The notes under the pieces: generated by a model
Told to the model about the DNA's origin: nothing
Databases searched by the model: none
Seen by the model: the letters and a program-made list of their open reading frames with translations, nothing else
Source: Devosia sp. 66-22
GTDB taxonomy: Bacteria > Pseudomonadota > Alphaproteobacteria > Rhizobiales > Devosiaceae
Assembly (NCBI GenBank): GCA_001899065.1
Contig: MKUZ01000006.1
Span: forward strand, 49,054 to 113,053
DNA: 64,000 bases
Direction: 5' to 3'
Made by a program: the position numbers and the translations under genes
Part shown: piece by piece, positions 35,178 through 41,832 of the stretch
How positions within the stretch are numbered: position 1 is the stretch's first letter
How the letters are laid out: every line of letters begins with the position of its first letter

Positions 35178-35513
35178 ATGCCCGCTCTCAAATCGATCGC
35201 CGTCATCCCCACCAAGCGGGGTGGCTGGCGCAAGGAACCGTCGCCCACGGTGAGCGGCGCGGAAGATGAGGCTGCGCCGCCGCACGGATCGGCGCGCCCG
35301 GCGCGGCGGGTCGCCCTCCAGCCGACCCATCGCTACCGGGTGGGCGACCGGCTGCATATGATCGGGGGCGGCCAGTCGGTGCAGCGCGCCGCAAGCGGCT
35401 GCAAGGTGCTGTCGCTGCTGCCCTACGAGGGCTACGGCGCCCTGCTCTATCGCGTGCGCAGCGACAGCGAGGCCTTCGAGCGGATCGTGGCCGAGGCAGA
35501 CCTCGGGCGGTAA
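35178..35513 (+). CDS. Hypothetical protein of a small rhizobial family
   Basis: 111 residues. The N-terminal third is basic and proline-rich and probably disordered; the C-terminal two thirds (THRYRVGDRLHMIGGGQSVQ, GCKVLSLLPYEGYGALLYRV, SEAFERIVAEADL) look like a compact beta-rich domain I associate with uncharacterised Hyphomicrobiales proteins. It has a GAGG 9 bases before the ATG. It sits between the small paralogous genes and the cold-shock gene. Confidence 0.65.
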   Translation: MPALKSIAVIPTKRGGWRKEPSPTVSGAEDEAAPPHGSARPARRVALQPTHRYRVGDRLHMIGGGQSVQRAASGCKVLSLLPYEGYGALLYRVRSDSEAFERIVAEADLGR

Positions 35514-35704
35514 CGGTCATTTCCGTACACTGGGTTACCTGCTTGTAATCTGCCGGCCGAGAGCGCATATGGGCCGGATACGCTCGCTACCGTCTCGCGC
35601 TGTTGACGGTCCGGTCTAGGCCGGCCCCGTGATCCCCTGAGAAATGTCCGATCGTCGCCGGCCAGCATGTCGCTGCCGGAATCGCCCTCATAAAGGATCA
35701 TCAC
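35514..35704 (+). promoter_or_regulatory. Upstream region and long 5' leader of the cold-shock gene
   Basis: A 191-base gap before the cold-shock ATG. Cold-shock genes often carry a long structured leader that controls translation with temperature; several GC-rich inverted segments around GGCCGG are visible here. The ribosome-binding site is probably AAAGGA ending about 7 bases before the ATG. No promoter elements assigned. Confidence 0.4.
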
Positions 35705-35911
35705 ATGGTCGAAGGCACCGTAAAATTCTTCAACACCACCAAAGGCTTCGGCTTCATCGAGCCGACCGGCGGCGGCAAGGACGCGTTTGTCCATATCTCC
35801 GCGGTCGAGCGCGCGGGCCTCGGCACGCTGCGCGAAGGCCAGAAGGTCAGCTACGAGCTCGAGACCGGCCGCGACGGCAAGCAGTCTGCTACCAATCTGC
35901 AAGCACTCTAG
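35705..35911 (+). CDS. cspA: CspA-family cold-shock protein
   Basis: 68-residue single OB-fold nucleic-acid chaperone. Both RNA-binding motifs are present: KGFGFIEP (RNP1) and DAFVHIS (RNP2), with the starting VKFFNTTKGF context of the family. It binds single-stranded RNA/DNA and prevents secondary structure; whether it is cold-induced cannot be told from sequence. It is surrounded by several small unknown genes on the same strand. Confidence 0.95.
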   Translation: MVEGTVKFFNTTKGFGFIEPTGGGKDAFVHISAVERAGLGTLREGQKVSYELETGRDGKQSATNLQAL

Positions 35912-36005
35912 GGCGCTTGCCCTCGTCCGGGCGCGCTCCGGCGCGTCCGGCCTGGCTCTCGCAGGACCGCGAAGCGCGGCCCGACAGCCAATCGAAAGAC
36001 CTCAA

Positions 36006-36257
36006 ATGACACATCAAGATTACCTGGCCGCGGCCGAGCTCTATCTCGGCAGCGACCGGCAGAACGCGGTCACGCAAGGACCGCGAAGCTTCAGCTCCGC
36101 CGCCAAGGCGCTCCGCTTCGCCATCGAGGAGGCCGCGCCGGTGAGCCTGCGCGGCGCACGCCTCCTGATCGGCGATCGCATCTTCGCCAAGGCGGACATG
36201 CTCGCGCTCTATCACAGCCGGCGATACCCGCTGGCTCGCAAGGCCGCCAAGGCCTAG
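36006..36257 (+). CDS. Small hypothetical protein, paralogue of the product at 34825
   Basis: 83-residue protein starting MTHQDYLAAAELYLGSD at the ATG at 36006. Its FSSAAKALRFAIEEAAPVSL and MLALYHSRRYPLARKA resemble the 34825 product, indicating a small paralogous family. It lies 94 bases after the cold-shock stop. Soluble, no domain known to me. Confidence 0.7.
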   Translation: MTHQDYLAAAELYLGSDRQNAVTQGPRSFSSAAKALRFAIEEAAPVSLRGARLLIGDRIFAKADMLALYHSRRYPLARKAAKA

Positions 36258-36310
36258 GCAGAACGACGTCCTATTGGTCGGGCGCCCCCCTTTCCACCAT
36301 CTGCGCATGG

Positions 36311-36340
36311 TTTCCCTCCCCCGCAGATGCGGGGAAGGAC
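36311..36340. repeat. GC-rich palindrome (possible REP-type element)
   Basis: CCCCGC-agat-GCGGGG with pyrimidine-rich flank TTTCCCTCC on the left and purine-rich GAAGGACGGGGCGGG on the right. It lies in the 270-base gap between two genes on the plus strand. The form resembles dispersed intergenic palindromes of Devosia-like genomes. It has no T-run, so a terminator role is doubtful. No second copy is present in this window. Confidence 0.35.
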
Positions 36341-36527
36341 GGGGCGGGTACGCGGGCAACCCCTGTGAATAGCGGTTGCCTGCGGCATTGGTGCTTGTCT
36401 CGCGCACATAATCGCCCCATGTTGTCCACATTCTCGCCTAGATCGTTGACGAGTTTGTGAGCCACTGGGTGCGGGGGCGCACTACCAGTCGCGGTGGCGG
36501 GGCCGGGACGACCAGGAGCAGCAGTAA

Positions 36528-37307
36528 TTGGCTCAATCGTGGGTCTCGCGTATCGGCGACAGTCCATTGTGGCGCGCCGGATTAGCCTCAGTTTTCATTC
36601 TGGCGCTGGCCGGGTTCGCGGCGGGCGTCATCCCCCAGGCGTGCAGGAACAGCTTCGTCATCTGCCAGACCAATGCGCCCGAGCTGGACGTGCTGGCGCC
36701 CATCGAGGCGCCACCGCCCGCCGAAGCGACGGTGGCGGCGCCTGAGCTGGCCGCGACGGCCGAGACCGCCCCGGCACCGGTGGCCGATACGGCCATGGCC
36801 AGGCAGCAGCCGGCCAGCATCACCCGCAACGACCTGATCGCGCAGACCTTTGCCGCGCTCGATGTGGAGCTGACGACGGTGTCGGGCGAGTTGACGGCGC
36901 GCAAGGTGCGCACGGTCGAGATCGGGCCCGACGGCATGCCTGTCGTGACCGGCGGCGAGGCGCCTGCCCAGGTGGCCGAGGAGCCAGCCGCCGCGCCCGT
37001 GCAGGTGGCCGAGGCCGAAGTGCCCGACCCGGTCGTGAGCGAAGAGCCGGCGCCATCGGAAGAGCCCGCGGCCGAAGCGGACGAGCCGTCGGCGGCGGCC
37101 TATGCGCCGGTGCGCGGCGGCACGGCCGTGGTCGGGCGGCAGGGCGCCAATGTGCGCTCGCTGCCGCAGACGCGGGGCAGCGAGGTGCTGTTCGCGCTGG
37201 CGAGCGGCGCGGAAGTCACCATCGTGGAGACGCAGAAGGGCTGGCACAAGGTGGTCGACGAGCGCGGCCGCAGCGGCTGGGTCTGGGACGATCTGCTGAA
37301 CCGCTAG
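36528..37307 (+). CDS. Exported SH3-domain protein
   Basis: 259 residues from a TTG start with AGGAG upstream. One N-terminal membrane anchor or uncleaved signal (LASVFILALAGFAAGVIPQA) is followed by a long proline/alanine/glutamate-rich linker (about 50-190) and a bacterial SH3 domain at the end (about 197-259: GANVRSLPQTRGSEVLFALA, VTIVETQKGWHKVVDERGRS, GWVWDDLLN). Such domains bind peptidoglycan or peptides in the periplasm. Probable envelope protein; the partner is unknown. Confidence 0.85.
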   Translation: MAQSWVSRIGDSPLWRAGLASVFILALAGFAAGVIPQACRNSFVICQTNAPELDVLAPIEAPPPAEATVAAPELAATAETAPAPVADTAMARQQPASITRNDLIAQTFAALDVELTTVSGELTARKVRTVEIGPDGMPVVTGGEAPAQVAEEPAAAPVQVAEAEVPDPVVSEEPAPSEEPAAEADEPSAAAYAPVRGGTAVVGRQGANVRSLPQTRGSEVLFALASGAEVTIVETQKGWHKVVDERGRSGWVWDDLLNR

Positions 37308-37331
37308 CGGGCCGGACCGGCGCGGGCGTGT

Positions 37332-37985
37332 ATGATGGCGCGTGCGAATCGAGGGCCATCCGTGACCGCCGGGAACGACATCAGCTTCGAGGGCATGACC
37401 GACGATACCAAACGGCGCGTGCTGGTGGTGGCGGCGATCAATCTTGGCCTGTTCGTCCTCGAAATGAGCGCGGGGCAGCTCGCGGGCTCGCAGGCGCTCA
37501 AGGCCGATGCGCTGAGCTTCGCCGCGCTGGGCACGAGCTGTGCGCTCGGTGTGTGGGCCGTCGGCCGGCCGCTGCGGCTGCGCAGCATGGCGACCCTGAT
37601 CCGGGCCGCCGCGCTGTTCGCGATGGGCGCGTGGATCGCAGTGACGACGCTCTATCAGTTCTTCGTGCGCAGCGTGCCCGAGGCCCAGATGATGGGGCTG
37701 ATCGGCTTTGTGGCGCTCGCGGCCAATGGCCTGTCGGTCTACCTGCTGTTTGCCCGGCGCGAGAGCGATACCGAGGCGCGCGCCGTCTGGCTCGGCTCGC
37801 GCAATGCCATGATCGGCAACGGAGCGGTGATGATCGCGGCGGGGCTGGTGGCGCTGCTCCAGAGCGGCGCGCCGGACCTGATCGCGGCGGGCGTGATGGC
37901 GGCGCTGTTCCTGTCGAGCGCATACCAGACCCTGCGGCAGAGCTGGGGCGAGTGGACCGCGACCAACGCGGAGCGCGCGCCATGA
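37332..37985 (+). CDS. CDF-like membrane protein without the usual metal ligands
   Basis: 217-residue protein with about six hydrophobic segments, in the arrangement of cation diffusion facilitators. At the place of the first metal site (normally with His and two Asp) it reads SQALKADALSFAALGTSCAL, keeping one Asp; at the second it reads WLGSRNAMIGNGAVMIAAG, lacking the HxxxD pair. There is no C-terminal cytoplasmic domain. It may transport something else or be regulatory. Its stop overlaps the next gene as ATGA. Confidence 0.65.
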   Translation: MMARANRGPSVTAGNDISFEGMTDDTKRRVLVVAAINLGLFVLEMSAGQLAGSQALKADALSFAALGTSCALGVWAVGRPLRLRSMATLIRAAALFAMGAWIAVTTLYQFFVRSVPEAQMMGLIGFVALAANGLSVYLLFARRESDTEARAVWLGSRNAMIGNGAVMIAAGLVALLQSGAPDLIAAGVMAALFLSSAYQTLRQSWGEWTATNAERAP

Positions 37986-38443
37986 GGGCGCTGCTGGCGG
38001 CCCTGCTGCTCGCGGCGGCGACGCCGGCGGGCGCGGCGGACTGGCGGGCCTATGATAATGGCCTGATGGGCTATTCGGTGGACCTGCCGGCGAGCTTTGC
38101 GATCGCCGAGGAGAGCGACACGCGGCTGGTGCTGCGCGATGGCGCGGCGACGCTCGAGGTGTTCGGGCTCGAGCTCGAGCCGCTCGGTTTCGAGGAGGCC
38201 GTGGCGCTCGCTATGCAGTCGAGCGCGGACGAGGGCTTCGCCATCACGGCGCAGGCGGTGGCGCCGCGCTGGGCGCGCTGGACGGCCGTGGACGGCGCGC
38301 GGCAGCTCGCGGTGGCGCTGGTGCCGCTGTGCGGCACAGCGCTGGCGGGCTACGAGCTCAAGTTCACCGAGGCGGATGGCGCGGCACTGCAGCCGGTGAT
38401 CGAGCGACTGACCGCGAGCCTGAGGCGCACGCGATCCTGCTGA
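37982..38443 (+). CDS. Secreted hypothetical protein
   Basis: 153 residues with a clear signal peptide (MRALLAALLLAAATPAGA, then ADW). The mature domain (YDNGLMGYSVDLPASFAIAE, TRLVLRDGAATLEVFG, LAGYELKFTEADGAALQPVI) looks like a small alpha/beta periplasmic domain. Translationally coupled to the CDF-like gene through an ATGA overlap, so the two probably act together. Function unknown. Confidence 0.7.
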   Translation: MRALLAALLLAAATPAGAADWRAYDNGLMGYSVDLPASFAIAEESDTRLVLRDGAATLEVFGLELEPLGFEEAVALAMQSSADEGFAITAQAVAPRWARWTAVDGARQLAVALVPLCGTALAGYELKFTEADGAALQPVIERLTASLRRTRSC

Positions 38444-38459
38444 TCGTGTGAACGCGAAA

Positions 38460-38816
38460 CTACTTGAACGGGCCGTTGAAGATGAAGAATGCGCCCACCC
38501 CGATCAGGGCGAAACCAAGGAAGTGGTTTAGCGTCAGCGGCTCCCGCAGATAGAGGACGGCGAAGCCGACAAAGACGGTGATCGAGATCACCTCCTGCAT
38601 CGCCTTGAGCTCGGCAGCGGTGTAGGTGCCGTAGCCGATGCGGTTGGCGGGCACCGCCATCCAGTACTCGACCAGCGCAATGCCCCAGCTCGCCATCACC
38701 GCGATCCACAGCGGCGCCGAGGGGTATTTGAGGTGGCCGTACCAGGCGAAGGTCATGAACAGATTCGAGCCGATCAGCAGCAGGATCGGCAGCACGGCGG
38801 GCGAGAGCAGCGGCAT
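38460..38816 (-). CDS. DMT-family small membrane protein (DUF486)
   Basis: 118-residue protein with four hydrophobic segments: residues about 8-25, 37-54, 73-92 and 97-114. GSNLFMTFAWYGHLKYP and LTLNHFLGFALIGVGAFFIF are typical of the DUF486 group of the drug/metabolite transporter superfamily. It lies alone on the minus strand, converging on the secreted-protein gene. Substrate unknown. Confidence 0.88.
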   Translation of the reverse strand: MPLLSPAVLPILLLIGSNLFMTFAWYGHLKYPSAPLWIAVMASWGIALVEYWMAVPANRIGYGTYTAAELKAMQEVISITVFVGFAVLYLREPLTLNHFLGFALIGVGAFFIFNGPFK

Positions 38817-38883
38817 GGGAAAATCAAGTCTGGTTCAGACGCGGAATGCGACTAAGCTCTGCCAGAAGACGAGGAGACTTGCC

Positions 38884-39521
38884 ATGATCATTCGCGCTGC
38901 AACCACCGCCGTACTGGCCCTGACGCTGGGCACGGCGCCGCTGCTGGCCGAGGAGATCGGCTGCGAGGGCGTGTTCAACCAGAACGCGACGCTGGCCGAG
39001 ATCGAAGCCGCCTTCGGCAAGGACAATGTGGTGACCGGCGAAGTGCCCGGCCCCGAGGGCACGACGATGATCGCCACCACGATCTATCCCAACGACCCCG
39101 CGCGGACGATGCAGGTGCGCTGGTGGGACGAGGAGAAGATCGCCTACCTTGCCGGCGTCACGCTGGCGGCGGGCGACAGCGGTCCGGCGGCGTCAAGGTG
39201 GGAATGCCGATCGAACAGGTGCAGGCGATCAATAGCGCGCCGTTCAGGCTGTTCGGCTTCTATTGGGACTATGGCGGCTTTGCCGGCTTCGAGAGCGGCG
39301 CGCTGTCGAACCTGCCGGGCGGCTGCGTGCTCAATCTGCGCTTCGCGCCGACGCGCGAGGACCTGTCCGAGGCGGTGACGAACGCGATATCGGGCGACAC
39401 CGAACTCCCCTCCGACATGGCCGAAGTGCTGCAGGCCAAGGTGGCGGTGCGCGAGGTGAACCTGGGCTATGTCTATCCCGAAGCGCTGGGCGAGGGCGGC
39501 GAGGACGCTGCGGCGGAATAG
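38884..39521 (+). pseudogene. Secreted hypothetical protein, frameshifted
   Basis: The first part, from the ATG at 38884 (GAGGAG 7 bases upstream), has a signal peptide ending PLLA and continues to LAGVTLAAGDSGP at about 39186. There the frame breaks. The rest of the protein (GGVKVGMPIEQVQAINSAPF, FYWDYGGFAGFESGALSNLP and onward to 39521) is in the next frame. Adding one base in the GGTCCGGCGG stretch at 39181-39190 would restore a single 212-residue protein. Coding quality on both sides is good, so this is a recent mutation or a sequencing error. Confidence 0.7.
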
Positions 39522-39584
39522 GCCCCGCGGTCGCGAACCGGCTCCCGCTGGCGCTGGACGGCGGACTGACTCTCGCGTAGAGCT

Positions 39585-39790
39585 AGCGGGCTGGTTCCCG
39601 CGGCCATACCGCCAAGGGATCAAAAGGGAACACGGTGAGGCGTACCCAACAGGGACCGATACCGTGGCTGCCCCCGCAACTGTGAGCGGCGAGCGAGCTT
39701 CGACAATGCCACTGGTGAGCGATCACCGGGAAGGCCGGAGACCGCAGCGACCCGCAAGCCAGGAGACCTGCCAGCCGCAACCGGGCACAG
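39585..39790 (+). promoter_or_regulatory. Cobalamin riboswitch
   Basis: The B12-box core elements appear in order: GGGAACACGGTG (39628-39639), CCCCGCAACTGTGAGCGG (39672-39689), GCCACTG (39708-39714), CACCGGGAAGG (39724-39734) and the B12 box AGCCAGGAGACCTGCC (39758-39773). It precedes cbtB by about 35 bases. Binding of adenosyl- or other cobalamin should sequester the cbtB ribosome-binding site or terminate transcription, shutting the cobalt-uptake/B12 synthesis operon when B12 is plentiful. Confidence 0.95.
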
Positions 39791-39823
39791 AGCCCATTTC
39801 AACGTGAACACGGTGGGTGTCAC

Positions 39824-40003
39824 ATGAATACGACTGCGGTTTCGACCGTCGCTTCCCTCTCCCTCTCGCAGCGCCTCGCTGCGGGCTTGATAGCCCTGGT
39901 GCTCGGCTTCGTGCTGCTGGGCACGATCGGCTTCGCGCAGGATGTCCGGCTGCACAATGGCGCGCACGATACGCGCCATGCGCTCGGCTTCCCCTGCCAC
40001 TAA
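39824..40003 (+). CDS. cbtB: Cobalt transporter subunit CbtB
   Basis: 59-residue protein with one membrane helix (LAAGLIALVLGFVLLGTIGF) and a histidine-bearing C-terminal end (RLHNGAHDTRHALGFPCH) typical of CbtB, where the histidines are thought to bind cobalt. It is the first gene after the riboswitch and 17 bases before cbtA. Confidence 0.92.
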   Translation: MNTTAVSTVASLSLSQRLAAGLIALVLGFVLLGTIGFAQDVRLHNGAHDTRHALGFPCH

Positions 40004-40020
40004 GCCCGCAGGAGACATCG

Positions 40021-40770
40021 ATGGCGCTTTTCCAGCGGCTGTTTTTCGCAGTCCTGCTTGCGGGACTCATTTCGGGCGCCGCCATGGCGGCCCTCCAGCA
40101 GTGGCGCGTGGTGCCGCTGATCATTGCGGCGGAAGCCTATGAGGGCACCGAAGCCCCCGCCGCGCATAGCCACGAAGCGGGTACGCCCGCCCATGACGAC
40201 ACGGCTGCGGCCGCGCCGACGCATGGGCATGGCGACGACGAATGGATGCCCGCCGACGGGTTCGAGCGGACGTTCTACACCGTGGCCACCGGCCTGTTCG
40301 CCGCCCTCGGCTTTGCCTTCGTGCTCAGCGCCGCCTCGGTGCTGACAGGCTTTGAGGTGACAGCGCGCAACGGCGTGCTGTGGGGTCTCGCCGGCTTTGC
40401 CGTGTTCCAGTTCGCGCCGGCCTTCGGCCTGCCACCGGAACTGCCGGGCATGCCGGCCGCCGATGTGGTGGCGCGGCAGATCTGGTGGTGGGGCACCGCC
40501 GCGGCAACCGCGACGGCGATCTACGGCATGGCGAAGTTCCAGAACATCGCCGCCGTGGCCGTGGGCATCGCGCTCATCGTCGTGCCGCATATCATCGGCG
40601 CGCCGCAGCCGGCCGACCATTCGAGCGGCGTGCCGGCGCCGCTGGCCGCGGCGTTCGCTGCCAACACGCTGGTCGTTGGCCTGAGCTTCTGGCTGATCCT
40701 CGCGCCGCTCTACGGCGCCCTCGTCGCTCGCTTCTCGCGTTCGGCCTCAACCGTCACGGTGACCGCATGA
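40021..40770 (+). CDS. cbtA: Cobalt transporter subunit CbtA
   Basis: 249-residue inner-membrane protein with about five membrane helices. Between helices 1 and 2 is a histidine-rich loop (HSHEAGTPAHDDTAAAAPTH, GHGDDEW). LVVGLSFWLILAPLYGALVA is the last helix. Together with CbtB it forms a B12-regulated cobalt uptake system. The stop overlaps the cobW start as ATGA. Confidence 0.93.
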   Translation: MALFQRLFFAVLLAGLISGAAMAALQQWRVVPLIIAAEAYEGTEAPAAHSHEAGTPAHDDTAAAAPTHGHGDDEWMPADGFERTFYTVATGLFAALGFAFVLSAASVLTGFEVTARNGVLWGLAGFAVFQFAPAFGLPPELPGMPAADVVARQIWWWGTAAATATAIYGMAKFQNIAAVAVGIALIVVPHIIGAPQPADHSSGVPAPLAAAFAANTLVVGLSFWLILAPLYGALVARFSRSASTVTVTA

Positions 40771-41828
40771 GCAAGATCCCCGTAACCGTCATCACCGGCT
40801 TCCTCGGCGCCGGCAAGACGACGCTGATCCGCCATGTGCTCGGCCACGCCAGGGGTAAGCGCATCGCGCTCGTCATCAACGAGTTCGGCGACCTCGGCGT
40901 CGACAAGGAAGTGCTGGCTGCCTGCGGCGAAGAGACCTGTCGCGAGGAGGACATGATCGAGCTCAGCAATGGCTGCATCTGCTGCACCGTTGCCGACGAT
41001 TTCATCCCCACGATGGAAACCCTGTTGGGGCGCGCCGAGCGCCCCGACCACATCATCATCGAAACCAGCGGTCTCGCCTTGCCGCAGCCGCTGATCCGTG
41101 CCTTCAACTGGCCCGAGATCAAGAGCCAGGTGACGATTGACGGCGTTGTCACGGTCGTCGATGCGGCCGCGCTGAGCGAAGGCCGCTTTGCCGCCGATGA
41201 ACAGGCGGTCGCCCGGCAGCGCGCCGCCGATGCGATGCTCGACCACGCGACGCCGCTGGGCGAGCTGTTCAAGGACCAGCTCGTCGCCGCGGACCTCCTC
41301 GTGGTGAACAAGGCCGATCTCGTCTCGAACGACGTTCTCGATACCGTCGAAGGCCGGCTGCGGGCCGCGGCTCGGCCGGGTACCGGGTTGGTGCGCGCCC
41401 ACAACGGCCATGTCGACATCGCGGCGCTGCTGGGGCTGGGCATCGCGAGCGAAGACCATCTCGAAGGCCGCGACAGCGCGCACGAGCTGGAGCACGGCGG
41501 CGAGGGCCACGAGCACGACGATTTCGACTCGTTCTCGGTGACCCTGCCCGATGGCCTCGGCCGCGACGCGCTGCTCGGCCGCATCGAGGCCGCCATTCGC
41601 GCCCACGACGTGCTGCGGCTCAAGGGCTTTGCCGCCCTCCCCGGCAGCGACGCCCGCCTCGCCATCCAGGCCGTTGGTCCGCGCATCAACACGTGGTTCG
41701 ACCGGCCGTGGAAGCCGGGCGAGGCCCGCGCCACCGCCCTCGTGGTGATCGGCGAGAGCCCGCTTGACCGCGCCGCGATCAGCGCCCGGCTGATGGGCGA
41801 AATGCCGGCGGCCGTGGCGGCGGAATAG
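40767..41828 (+). CDS. cobW: Cobalamin biosynthesis GTPase CobW
   Basis: GTPase metallochaperone of the G3E family, 353 residues, believed to supply cobalt(II) for corrin ring insertion. Walker A GFLGAGKTTLI, the metal-binding CxCC motif in NGCICCTVADD, Mg/GTP segment ETSGLALPQP and guanine-specificity NKAD are present. A His/Asp/Glu-rich segment (HELEHGGEGHEHDDFD) lies before the C-terminal domain. It is coupled to cbtA and lies 4 bases before cobN. Confidence 0.95.
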   Translation: MSKIPVTVITGFLGAGKTTLIRHVLGHARGKRIALVINEFGDLGVDKEVLAACGEETCREEDMIELSNGCICCTVADDFIPTMETLLGRAERPDHIIIETSGLALPQPLIRAFNWPEIKSQVTIDGVVTVVDAAALSEGRFAADEQAVARQRAADAMLDHATPLGELFKDQLVAADLLVVNKADLVSNDVLDTVEGRLRAAARPGTGLVRAHNGHVDIAALLGLGIASEDHLEGRDSAHELEHGGEGHEHDDFDSFSVTLPDGLGRDALLGRIEAAIRAHDVLRLKGFAALPGSDARLAIQAVGPRINTWFDRPWKPGEARATALVVIGESPLDRAAISARLMGEMPAAVAAE

Positions 41829-41832
41829 GCCG

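Noticed and set aside
36421-36432. TTGTCCACA resembling a DnaA box
   Set aside because: One mismatch from the consensus, single copy, no cluster of boxes or AT-rich region, so no origin is indicated.
37328-37985. The CDF-like gene as a working zinc or cobalt exporter
   Set aside because: The conserved His/Asp metal ligands and the C-terminal domain are missing, so a standard CDF function was not assigned.
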